Below, one piece after another: positions 1 to 5,898 of a DNA stretch of 5,924 bases. The stretch is from an uncultured Bacilli bacterium (GTDB lineage: Bacteria > Bacillota_I > Bacilli_A > RF39 > UBA660), in assembly GCA_944332505.1 (NCBI GenBank), contig CALVKC010000076.1, positions 1-5,924 of the forward strand, written 5' to 3'. The notes under the pieces were generated by a model. The model was not told the origin of the DNA and searched no databases. It saw nothing but the letters and a program-made list of their open reading frames with translations. The translations under genes were made by a program, and so were the position numbers. Positions within the stretch are counted from its first letter, which is position 1. Every line of letters starts with the position of its first letter.

Positions 1-1128
1 TTAATGGAATCATCTAAAAATTATCCTAAAAAGAAAAATTTAATTATTAAAATGGAAGAATTATATAAATTAATGATTTATGGTTCAACTGTTAAAACCG
101 GAGATGTATTAAATAGTAATATTATGGTTGATTTTATTGACCCTAAATATATTGAAGAAAAAGGATATTTAGAAAAAGTAATAGAGTTTGTTTTTGATGT
201 TATTCAAAATCCTAATGCAATAAACGAAGAATTTGATTTAAAACAATTTAATTTTATTAAAGAAAGATTAAAAAAAGAAATTAAAAGTATTAATGATAAT
301 CCATTTAAAGTAAGTGTTAAATCAGCATTAAATGCTATGGATGAAAATAGTAAATCGGCATATTCATTAATGGGTAGTATTGAAGAAGTAAATGAAATTA
401 CTCCAGCTTCACTATATAAATATTATAAAAAGTTATTTAAAGATAATGTTTGTGATATTTTTATAATTGGTAATATTGATGCTGATGATATGGTTGCTTT
501 AATTAATAAATATTTTAAACATCGTTATTTAAATCAAAATAAATTATCTTTAATGGTTGATAATAAAGAAAAGAAAAAAGTAACTAATGCATCAGATGAA
601 TCTAAAAATATTCAAGCAAATTTAGTTATGATTTATAATGTTAATAATTTAGATGATGTAGAAAAACATATTAAGTTTCAAGTATTTAATTATATTTTTG
701 GTAGTGGTGGTTTAACTTCTAAGTTGTATAAAAAAATTAGAGAAGAAAATAGTTTGTGTTATGGTATTAGTAGTATGTTTTTAAAATATGATCAATTATT
801 AGTTATCCATATTTCTTTAGATAATAAAAATATTAAAAAAGCAATTAGTTTAGTTAAAAAATGTTTAAAAGAAATGGTAAATGGAATTTTTTTAGAAGAA
901 GATTTAGCAGATGCTATTAAAAATATTAATTTAGCATTAGATTATACTTATGATAATAATAGTTCTTTATTAAATAATTACGTCTTTAATGTATTTGATA
1001 ATTTGCCTTTAATTGAAGATAGAAAAAAAGAATTAACTAAAATAAAAAAAGAAGATGTTATAAATGTTGCTAAAAAGTTAAAATTAAATACCATATATGT
1101 ACTTAATGGAAAGGATATGGAACAATGA
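1..1128 (+). CDS. yfmF: M16-family peptidase-like protein, YmfF/YfmF type (5' partial)
   Basis: This is the non-zinc partner of a two-gene M16 (insulinase/mitochondrial processing peptidase-like) pair. In B. subtilis the homologues ymfF/ymfH sit in the operon linked to 5-aminopentanol modification of elongation factor P; a role here is inference. The reading frame is open to base 1, and the first Met at base 4 is not a convincing start. The stretch SSKNYPKKKNLIIKMEELY resembles an internal part of YmfF just before its conserved ELYG, so roughly 50 N-terminal residues lie upstream. No HxxEH zinc motif is visible. The C-terminal M16 domain carries FGSGGLTSKLYKKIREENSL followed by CYG. Counted from base 4, R246 and Y253 match the Arg/Tyr pair that helps hold substrate in M16 enzymes. 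The gene ends in TGA and overlaps the next gene by 4 bases (ATGA), implying translational coupling. It is probably cytoplasmic: no signal peptide or membrane segment is visible in the part present. Confidence 0.85.
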   Translation, partial: LMESSKNYPKKKNLIIKMEELYKLMIYGSTVKTGDVLNSNIMVDFIDPKYIEEKGYLEKVIEFVFDVIQNPNAINEEFDLKQFNFIKERLKKEIKSINDNPFKVSVKSALNAMDENSKSAYSLMGSIEEVNEITPASLYKYYKKLFKDNVCDIFIIGNIDADDMVALINKYFKHRYLNQNKLSLMVDNKEKKKVTNASDESKNIQANLVMIYNVNNLDDVEKHIKFQVFNYIFGSGGLTSKLYKKIREENSLCYGISSMFLKYDQLLVIHISLDNKNIKKAISLVKKCLKEMVNGIFLEEDLADAIKNINLALDYTYDNNSSLLNNYVFNVFDNLPLIEDRKKELTKIKKEDVINVAKKLKLNTIYVLNGKDMEQ

Positions 1129-2408
1129 AAGAAATAGAGTTAGAAGGATTAAATGAAAATATATATGTATATACAGCAAAATGTGGTTTAAAAGTATATA
1201 TGTGGGTAAATGAAAAAGTAACAACAACTCTTATGAATCTATCAGTAAAATATGGCTCTATTCATAACAAATTTAAAGTTGGAAAAAAAGTATATGAAGT
1301 TCCTAATGGAATTGCTCACTTTTTAGAACATATTAAATTTAATATAGATGCCAATACTGTTGCTCATGATGAATTTTATAAATTAGGTGCTGATTCTAAT
1401 GCTTTTACAACTTTTGAATATACTAGTTATTTATTTTATGCTAATAATCATTTAAATGAGTGTCTTAATTTATTATTGGATTATGTTTATACTCCATATT
1501 TTACTAAAAAAATGATTACTAAAGAAAAAGGAATTATTATTGAAGAAGCAAATATGTCTTTAGATGATCCATATAATGTTATGTTTTTTGATAATTTAAA
1601 GAGTGTTTTACAAAAATCAAATTTTCGAAATATTATTACTGGAGAAGTAGAGGATATTAAAGAAATATATTTAGATGATATAAAATTAGTTTATGATACT
1701 TTTTATCATCCTAAAAATATGTTTTTATCAATTACAGGTAATTTTAATCCCTATGAAATGATAAAAGTTATTGAAGATAATTTGGCTAAGAAAACTTTTA
1801 AAAAATTTGTTGAACCTGTGATAATTACTGAACAAGAACCTAAAAAAGTAAATAGTGAATATAAAGAAGAATTTTTAAATATTTCATATCCACAATTAAA
1901 ATATTCGATTAAAATACCTTTAAATAAATTTAAAGATATTGATATTGTTGATTTAAAAATGATAATTAATTTAATTTTAAATATTAATTTTGGCTCTACT
2001 AGTGATTTTAAAGAAGAATTGATTGATAAAGAATTAATAACAAATTTAAGTTATTATGTAGATAAATATGATGAATATATAGTTATTACAATAAATGTTT
2101 ATACTAATTATGTTGAAGAAGTAATAAAAAGAATTAAAGATAAGATAGATAATTTAGTTATTAATGAAAATGATATTATGAGAAAAAGAAATGCTGAAAT
2201 TGCTACTTTAATTTTAAATTATGAAGATATTGAACAAGTTAATATGATGATTCAAAAAGATATCATAAATTGTGGAAAAATAATAACTGATATGAAACAA
2301 AGAGTTAATAATTTAACTAAAGATAATTTGGCAAAAGTAGTTAAATATATTAATAATGATAATGTGTCAGTAAGTGTTTTTTTAGCAAAAGAAAACCAAG
2401 AATCTTAA
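1125..2408 (+). CDS. yfmH: M16-family zinc metallopeptidase-like protein, YmfH/YfmH type
   Basis: Predicted zinc-dependent M16B-type peptidase, the catalytic partner of the preceding gene. At 427 residues it has the usual YmfH length. The inverted zinc motif is present as H65-F-L-E68-H69 in NGIAHFLEHIKFN, and the expected third ligand is E141 in EKGIIIEEANMSLDDPY, 72 residues after H69. Other YmfH-like blocks are GADSNAFTTFEYTSYLF (about 88-104) and YDTFYHPKNMFLSITGNF. In the C-terminal half the position matching the Arg/Tyr pair reads DFKEELIDKELITNLSYY, so that pair seems absent and would come from the partner protein. The start overlaps the upstream stop (ATGA), and a ribosome binding site AAAGGA lies at 1110-1115, nine bases before the ATG. 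B. subtilis ymfH is linked to EF-P 5-aminopentanol modification; the true substrate is unknown, so function here rests on homology. The last codons form the left arm of a terminator hairpin. Confidence 0.9.
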   Translation: MKEIELEGLNENIYVYTAKCGLKVYMWVNEKVTTTLMNLSVKYGSIHNKFKVGKKVYEVPNGIAHFLEHIKFNIDANTVAHDEFYKLGADSNAFTTFEYTSYLFYANNHLNECLNLLLDYVYTPYFTKKMITKEKGIIIEEANMSLDDPYNVMFFDNLKSVLQKSNFRNIITGEVEDIKEIYLDDIKLVYDTFYHPKNMFLSITGNFNPYEMIKVIEDNLAKKTFKKFVEPVIITEQEPKKVNSEYKEEFLNISYPQLKYSIKIPLNKFKDIDIVDLKMIINLILNINFGSTSDFKEELIDKELITNLSYYVDKYDEYIVITINVYTNYVEEVIKRIKDKIDNLVINENDIMRKRNAEIATLILNYEDIEQVNMMIQKDIINCGKIITDMKQRVNNLTKDNLAKVVKYINNDNVSVSVFLAKENQES

Positions 2409-2431
2409 ATCTAATTCTTGGTTATTTTTAT
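2394..2431. terminator. Bidirectional intrinsic terminator between yfmH and rpsD
   Basis: A perfect 10-bp inverted repeat, AACCAAGAAT (2394-2403) and ATTCTTGGTT (2414-2423), encloses a 10-base loop. On the plus strand it is followed by ATTTTTAT, and on the minus strand by TTCTTTTG, so it can stop the yfmH-like transcript and also that of rpsD arriving from the other side. The left arm lies within the last codons of the yfmH-like gene and the loop holds its stop codon. The rpsD stop codon (2428-2430) lies in the plus-strand T-tract. The stem is AT-rich with four G/C pairs, so strength is uncertain, particularly for the minus strand. Confidence 0.75.
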
Positions 2432-3030
2432 CTGTTATAAAATTCAACAATTAGTTGTTCGTTGATTTCAGAATTTAATTCGCTTCTTTCAGGAATACGA
2501 ATGTATTTACCAGATAATTTCTTTTTGTCCATTTCTAAATATGCAGGAACACTTGCATTTTGTTCTAATGCATCAATTATTGCTGGATGGTTTAAAGAGT
2601 TTTCTTTTACAGAAATTACATCTCCAACTTTTGTTGTGTAAGATGGAATATCAACTTTTTTACCATTTACTAAAATATGACCATGGTTAACGATTTGTCT
2701 AGCACTTCTTCTAGTTCTAGCCATTCCTAAACGATATACCATATTGTCTAGTCTAGATTCTAGTAATATTAATAAATTTTCCCCAGCTTTACCTTTCATC
2801 TTTGATGCTTTGTCAAAAGTCTTTCTAAATTGTTTTTCATTTAATCCATAAAGTGTTCTAACTTTTTGTTTTTCTTGCATTTGGATACCATATTCACTTA
2901 ATTTGCGACGATGGTCTTTACCATGTTGACCTGGTGCATATGGTCTTCTAGCTAAATCTTTACCATTTTCAAGAGTTGAAAAACCAAGTCTTCTTGACTT
3001 CTTATTTGCTGGTCCAGTATATCTTGCCAT
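2428..3030 (-). CDS. rpsD: 30S ribosomal protein S4
   Basis: Primary 16S rRNA-binding protein of the small ribosomal subunit, important early in 30S assembly and for decoding accuracy; in Bacillus it also represses its own synthesis. The protein has 200 residues, the same as B. subtilis S4, and is near-identical in pattern across its length: MARYTGP start, [10 protein letters not shown] (28-37), [16 protein letters not shown] (43-58), [19 protein letters not shown] (78-96) and the closing [21 protein letters not shown] block. The S4 RNA-binding domain spans about residues 92-150, with [20 protein letters not shown] as its core. There are no N-terminal cysteine zinc ligands, so it is the zinc-independent form. 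The start is fixed by AAAGGAGA (3036-3043) six bases upstream. It is a single-gene unit with its own promoter and leader, as in Bacillus, rather than part of a ribosomal protein operon. Confidence 0.98.
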   Translation of the reverse strand: MARYTGPANKKSRRLGFSTLENGKDLARRPYAPGQHGKDHRRKLSEYGIQMQEKQKVRTLYGLNEKQFRKTFDKASKMKGKAGENLLILLESRLDNMVYRLGMARTRRSARQIVNHGHILVNGKKVDIPSYTTKVGDVISVKENSLNHPAIIDALEQNASVPAYLEMDKKKLSGKYIRIPERSELNSEINEQLIVEFYNR

Positions 3031-3182
3031 AAAAATCTCCTTTCTTTATATTGCAGAGTATTTATGGATTGCACTAAAATTATAGGGAGTTTAAATTAAT
3101 TTTTCTAGGGCAGTCCTAGATACTTTATTCCTTTTGGTTTAAACACATTATAATTTAGTACAACACTGCCTAAATAACTTGC
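3031..3182 (-). promoter_or_regulatory. Structured rpsD 5' leader, probable S4 autoregulatory RNA
   Basis: The untranslated leader is about 150 nt from the predicted start near 3182 to the rpsD ATG. It contains a long interrupted stem: 3149-3162 pairs with 3070-3084 (14 pairs, one bulged A, one G-U), and after a 4x4 internal loop 3138-3144 pairs with 3089-3095 (7 pairs). Inside, 3115-3120 and 3104-3109 form a 6-bp hairpin with a 5-base loop. The RNA segment GGCAGU at 3165-3170, two bases 5' of the long stem, is fully complementary to ACUGCC at 3109-3114, which covers that apical loop. This predicts a pseudoknot. B. subtilis rpsD is known to be autogenously controlled through its leader, so an S4-binding role is likely here but inferred. 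The ribosome binding site AAAGGAGA (3036-3043) lies outside the folded core, and no transcription-attenuator hairpin with a T-tract is seen, which favours translational control. Confidence 0.72.
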
Positions 3183-3188
3183 GAATAT

Positions 3189-3217
3189 ATTATATAATAA
3201 GTATATAGTCTTGTCAA
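3189..3217 (-). promoter_or_regulatory. rpsD promoter, perfect sigma-A consensus
   Basis: On the minus strand a -35 box TTGACA (3212-3217) is separated by exactly 17 bases from a -10 box TATAAT (3189-3194). Both boxes and the spacing match the vegetative sigma consensus, which suits a highly expressed ribosomal protein gene. Transcription should begin near 3180-3183. The -35 box lies 27 bases beyond the glmS stop codon, so rpsD has its own promoter even though it is co-directional with glmS. Confidence 0.85.
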
Positions 3218-3244
3218 ATAAATTATTAATTGTTAAATTAATTA

Positions 3245-5050
3245 CTATTCTACAGTTACAGACTTGGCTAAATTTCTTGGCTTGTCAATGTCACATTTGT
3301 TGTTTTTAGCAACTTTATATGCTAAAAGTTGTAGTGGTATTATTGTAAGAATGCTTTGTAAAATAGGATGTACTTTTTCTATTTTAATAAAGTCATCATA
3401 AAATATATCTTTTGGGTTAATACTACTTACATATATTACATAAGCATTTCTTGCTTTTACTTCTTTAATATTACTTATAGTTTTATCTATTATTACTTCA
3501 TCTGTTGCAATGGCAATTACTGGAGTTTTATTTTCTATTAATGAAATTGTGCCATGTTTTAATTCTCCAGCTTGGTATGCAACACTATTTATATATGATA
3601 TTTCTTTTAATTTTAAAGCACCTTCCAAAGAATTTGCATAATCTAGGCCTCTTCCTATAAAAAATACTTGTTTGTTTTCATATATTTTATCAGCAATATT
3701 GTAATATATTTGATAATTGTTTATTTCTTTTTTAATTAGTCTTGGTAATTGTTTAATGTTTTTAATAATACTATCTATTTCTTTAGATGTTAAATGATTA
3801 TTAATATATGCTAGATATAATGTAATAAGACTAAATACTGTAAGTTGAGCAAGATATGCTTTAGTGGTTGCAACTGCTATTTCAGGACCTGCTTTTGTAT
3901 ATAATACATAATCGGCTTCACGGGCAATACTACTATCTATTGCATTAACAATTGCTAGGGTTTTAACTTTATCATTTTTGGCTTTTCTTAATGCAGCAAG
4001 AGTATCAGCAGTTTCTCCAGATTGGGATACTAATATTACTAATGTATCTTTATCATAAAAGCATTTTTTATAACGATATTCACTGGCAACTTCTGTATGA
4101 ACTATTATATTAGCGTAATTTTCTATTAAACTTTTAGCAATTACTCCGGTATGATACGCAGATCCACATGCAACAATATCAATCTTTTTATATTTTTTTA
4201 AGAAACCAAAATTTTCATTTAATGATTTTAAAGTCCCATCAAAATAACTATTAATAGTATTTTTAAATACTTTATCTTCTTCATTTATTTCTTTTAACAT
4301 AAAATGTTCATAACTATTTTTTTGTACATTAGATTTTTCACCATTATAAGTGTGATAACTATGTTTTACTTCTTTTAAATCTTTATTATATATAGTAATC
4401 GTTTCTTTATTTATTTTAGCAATTTCTAAATCTTCTAAAATAATATATTTATTTGTATAATTTAATATTGCTGGTATATCTGATGCTAGAAAGTTACCAT
4501 TTGTAAAACTTGCTAAAATTAATGGGGAAGAATATCTAAGAGCATAAATATTTTTAATATCATCACTACAAAGTATTCCTAATGCAAAAGAGCCAATTAA
4601 TTCTTTTTTAGTTTTGTCTATAGTCTTTAATATATCTTTTTCTAATTTATAATTATAATCTAGTAGGGCACTAATTACTTCAGTATCAGTATCTGATTTA
4701 AATTTATAACCTTTTTTTGAAAGTTTATTTTTTAATTCAATATAATTTTCAATGATACCATTGTGAACAACTGTAAACTTACCAACTTGATGGGGATGAG
4801 CATTTGTTATATTAGCATTTCCATGAGTTGCCCATCTAGTATGACCAATAGCAATAGTACTATTTATATCAAAATCTAATTTCTTTTTTAAATTAATTAG
4901 TTTGCCTTTTTCTTTAATAATATTTATTTTATCATTATAAATATAAGCTATTCCAGCAGAGTCATAGCCACGATATTCTAATGCTTCAAGGCCACTATAA
5001 ATTATAGGTATGCATTTTGTTTTTCCTGCAAACCCAACTATTCCACACAT
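3245..5050 (-). CDS. glmS: Glutamine--fructose-6-phosphate aminotransferase (isomerizing)
   Basis: Cytoplasmic glucosamine-6-phosphate synthase. It converts fructose-6-phosphate and glutamine to glucosamine-6-phosphate and glutamate, the committed step toward UDP-GlcNAc for peptidoglycan. The 601-residue length is normal. The N-terminal glutamine amidotransferase domain (about 1-220) begins with MCGIVGF, C2 being the nucleophile after Met removal, and carries GHTRWATHG (69-77), HNGIIENY (96-103) and SDTDTEV (119-125). A linker with SYEHFMLKEI leads to the first sugar-isomerase (SIS) domain (about 285-415) with CGSAYH (295-300), SQSGETADT (342-350) and AVATTKAYLAQL. The second SIS domain (about 455-585) has FIGRGLDYANSLEGALKLKE and YQAGELKHG. 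The protein ends in the family signature DKPRNLAKSVTVE, with the lysine that opens the sugar ring. Expected catalytic motifs are intact. The start is supported by AAGGAGG (5057-5063) six bases upstream, and the leader holds a glmS ribozyme. No terminator is visible after the stop codon. Confidence 0.98.
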   Translation of the reverse strand: MCGIVGFAGKTKCIPIIYSGLEALEYRGYDSAGIAYIYNDKINIIKEKGKLINLKKKLDFDINSTIAIGHTRWATHGNANITNAHPHQVGKFTVVHNGIIENYIELKNKLSKKGYKFKSDTDTEVISALLDYNYKLEKDILKTIDKTKKELIGSFALGILCSDDIKNIYALRYSSPLILASFTNGNFLASDIPAILNYTNKYIILEDLEIAKINKETITIYNKDLKEVKHSYHTYNGEKSNVQKNSYEHFMLKEINEEDKVFKNTINSYFDGTLKSLNENFGFLKKYKKIDIVACGSAYHTGVIAKSLIENYANIIVHTEVASEYRYKKCFYDKDTLVILVSQSGETADTLAALRKAKNDKVKTLAIVNAIDSSIAREADYVLYTKAGPEIAVATTKAYLAQLTVFSLITLYLAYINNHLTSKEIDSIIKNIKQLPRLIKKEINNYQIYYNIADKIYENKQVFFIGRGLDYANSLEGALKLKEISYINSVAYQAGELKHGTISLIENKTPVIAIATDEVIIDKTISNIKEVKARNAYVIYVSSINPKDIFYDDFIKIEKVHPILQSILTIIPLQLLAYKVAKNNKCDIDKPRNLAKSVTVE

Positions 5051-5070
5051 AAATTTCCTCCTTAATAAGT

Positions 5071-5194
5071 GATATATCTTTTGTTACAATTTTGATTTTG
5101 CTTTTTTTAATATATCTAACGATTCTTAAAACCGTAACTACACCCGCCGAATATTTCGATAGTAGTTATCCTCGTCACCCAAAGGCCTGGCGCT
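5071..5194 (-). ncRNA. glmS ribozyme: glmS ribozyme / glucosamine-6-phosphate riboswitch
   Basis: Self-cleaving RNA that uses glucosamine-6-phosphate as cofactor; cleavage leads to decay of the glmS mRNA and feedback control. Read on the minus strand, the conserved start AGCGCC lies at 5194-5189, with cleavage predicted between A5194 and G5193. Next come a short first hairpin, the conserved GACGAGG (5176-5170), UAUCGA, and UUCGGCGG ending at 5144. CGCC (5192-5189) can pair with GGCG (5148-5145), the pseudoknot holding the cleavage site. A core helix pairs UAACUAC (5168-5162) with GUAGUUA (5141-5135). A hairpin CGGUU/AAUCG (5133-5119) follows. GAUAUAUU (5116-5109) pairs with GAUAUAUC (5078-5071) to form the distal P4-type helix, which contains a small inner GCAA/UUGU stem. 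Sequence and order match the B. subtilis element; helices differ in sequence but keep pairing. The first hairpin is unusually small. The glmS ribosome binding site starts eight bases after the last helix. Confidence 0.93.
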
Positions 5195-5234
5195 AAGTAA
5201 AAATATTACCTCCATCTATTTTTTACTTTGTTAT

Positions 5235-5264
5235 ATTATATTATAAAAAATTATGTCTTGTCAA
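5235..5264 (-). promoter_or_regulatory. glmS promoter
   Basis: On the minus strand, TTGACA (5259-5264) and TATAAT (5235-5240) are separated by 18 bases. An overlapping TATAAT at 5240-5245 would give a 13-base spacer and is unlikely to be used. Start of transcription is expected near 5228, leaving about 34 nt upstream of the ribozyme cleavage site as the short 5' fragment released on self-cleavage. Confidence 0.75.
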
Positions 5265-5266
5265 AA

Positions 5267-5295
5267 TTGCAAATTTTTTAATTTCATAATATAAT
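5267..5295 (+). promoter_or_regulatory. Promoter of the DUF308 membrane-protein gene
   Basis: TTGCAA (5267-5272) and TATAAT (5290-5295) are separated by 17 bases on the plus strand. The -10 box is perfect and the -35 box differs from consensus at one position. It points away from the glmS promoter, whose -35 box ends two bases away. The expected transcription start is near 5301-5303, giving a leader of only about ten bases. Alternative plus-strand boxes are weaker: TTGTCA at 5258 with CATAAT at 5285 has a 21-base spacer. Confidence 0.6.
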
Positions 5296-5301
5296 GATAG
5301 C

Positions 5302-5306
5302 GGAGG
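5302..5306 (+). promoter_or_regulatory. Ribosome binding site deciding the DUF308 gene start
   Basis: GGAGG at 5302-5306 lies five bases before the ATG at 5312. The earlier in-frame ATG at 5294 has no ribosome binding site before it and overlaps the predicted -10 box, so the ATG at 5312 is preferred. Confidence 0.8.
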
Positions 5307-5311
5307 ATGTT

Positions 5312-5887
5312 ATGAAGAAGAAAAAAGAAAAAGTTGAAGCGGTTTTAGAAAAGAAAAATGAAATTACTGAAGAAGAAATAAAACTAAATAAATATGATGA
5401 TTTAAGTAGAACTTTAATTTTAGCATTATTTGGTTTAGTGTTATTGCTCTTGCCGGAGGAATTTAATAAAATAATTGGGTTAGTATTAGGTGCTATATTA
5501 TTATTAATTGGTTTAGTTGGTATATATAGATATATTAAATTAAAAAAATATAATTTTACAGTTAATTTGATTTCAAGTATTTTATATGGTGCTTTAGGTA
5601 TTATTGTAATATTTTATCCATTTTCTATTATTAATTTAATTACTATTTGCTTAGGTTTATATCTAGCAATTAATGGTATTGTTAAAATTTTATTTAGTTT
5701 TACTTTGAAAAAAGTAACTGAAAAATGGATTGGTACTTTAATAATGGGAATTATAACTATCGTTTTAGGTGGTCTTTTAATATTTAATCCTTTTGCGGGG
5801 ATTGCTATAACTAAACTTGCTGGAGCATTTTTAGTAGTAGTTGCTGTATTTGATATTATAGATAATTATGTGATTGCAAAGTATTAA
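5312..5887 (+). CDS. DUF308 / HdeD-like six-helix membrane protein
   Basis: Small integral membrane protein of unknown function, 191 residues from the chosen start. A highly charged cytoplasmic-type N-terminus (about 1-33, rich in Lys and Glu, probably helical) is followed by six hydrophobic segments at about 34-48, 53-75, 83-103, 105-128, 139-159 and 162-187. The segments form three similar hairpins, with recurring LLLLPEEF, VIFYPFSI and LIFNPFAG at the turns and GxxLxxxGIxxI-like patterns. This is the arrangement of the DUF308 family, to which E. coli HdeD (acid-resistance membrane protein) belongs. A stress or envelope role is only a family-level guess; in Bacillota most members are uncharacterised. 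Starting at 5312 removes six residues from the longest reading frame. Codon use and A/T bias resemble the neighbours. It is divergent from glmS with its own promoter and probably monocistronic, given a hairpin after its stop. Confidence 0.82.
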   Translation: MKKKKEKVEAVLEKKNEITEEEIKLNKYDDLSRTLILALFGLVLLLLPEEFNKIIGLVLGAILLLIGLVGIYRYIKLKKYNFTVNLISSILYGALGIIVIFYPFSIINLITICLGLYLAINGIVKILFSFTLKKVTEKWIGTLIMGIITIVLGGLLIFNPFAGIAITKLAGAFLVVVAVFDIIDNYVIAKY

Positions 5888-5898
5888 TATATTATTTT

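Noticed and set aside
4..6. Treating the ATG at base 4 as the start of the first M16 gene.
   Set aside because: The frame is open to base 1, no ribosome binding site can be seen, and comparison with YmfF places this region about 50 residues into the protein.
1126..1128. TGA read as tryptophan (Mycoplasma code), suggested by the extreme A/T content.
   Set aside because: The TGA sits in a classic ATGA gene overlap, readthrough would add only Trp-Lys-Lys before a TAG, and Trp elsewhere in the window is TGG.
3220..3244. A/T-only inverted repeat (TTAATT with AATTAA) after glmS as a terminator.
   Set aside because: The stem has no G/C pairs and is not followed by a T-tract in the glmS direction.
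5208..5213. A GGAGGT ribosome-binding-like sequence on the minus strand upstream of the ribozyme.
   Set aside because: No usable start codon follows at proper distance; it probably belongs to the unstructured 5' leader.
5138..5215. A 25-codon minus-strand reading frame starting at an ATG in the glmS leader and running through the ribozyme core.
   Set aside because: It has no ribosome binding site before the ATG, and its sequence is fully explained by conserved ribozyme segments.
5294..5311. Six extra N-terminal residues (MIAEDV) for the DUF308 protein.
   Set aside because: The ATG overlaps the -10 box and lacks a ribosome binding site, whereas the ATG at 5312 has GGAGG five bases upstream.
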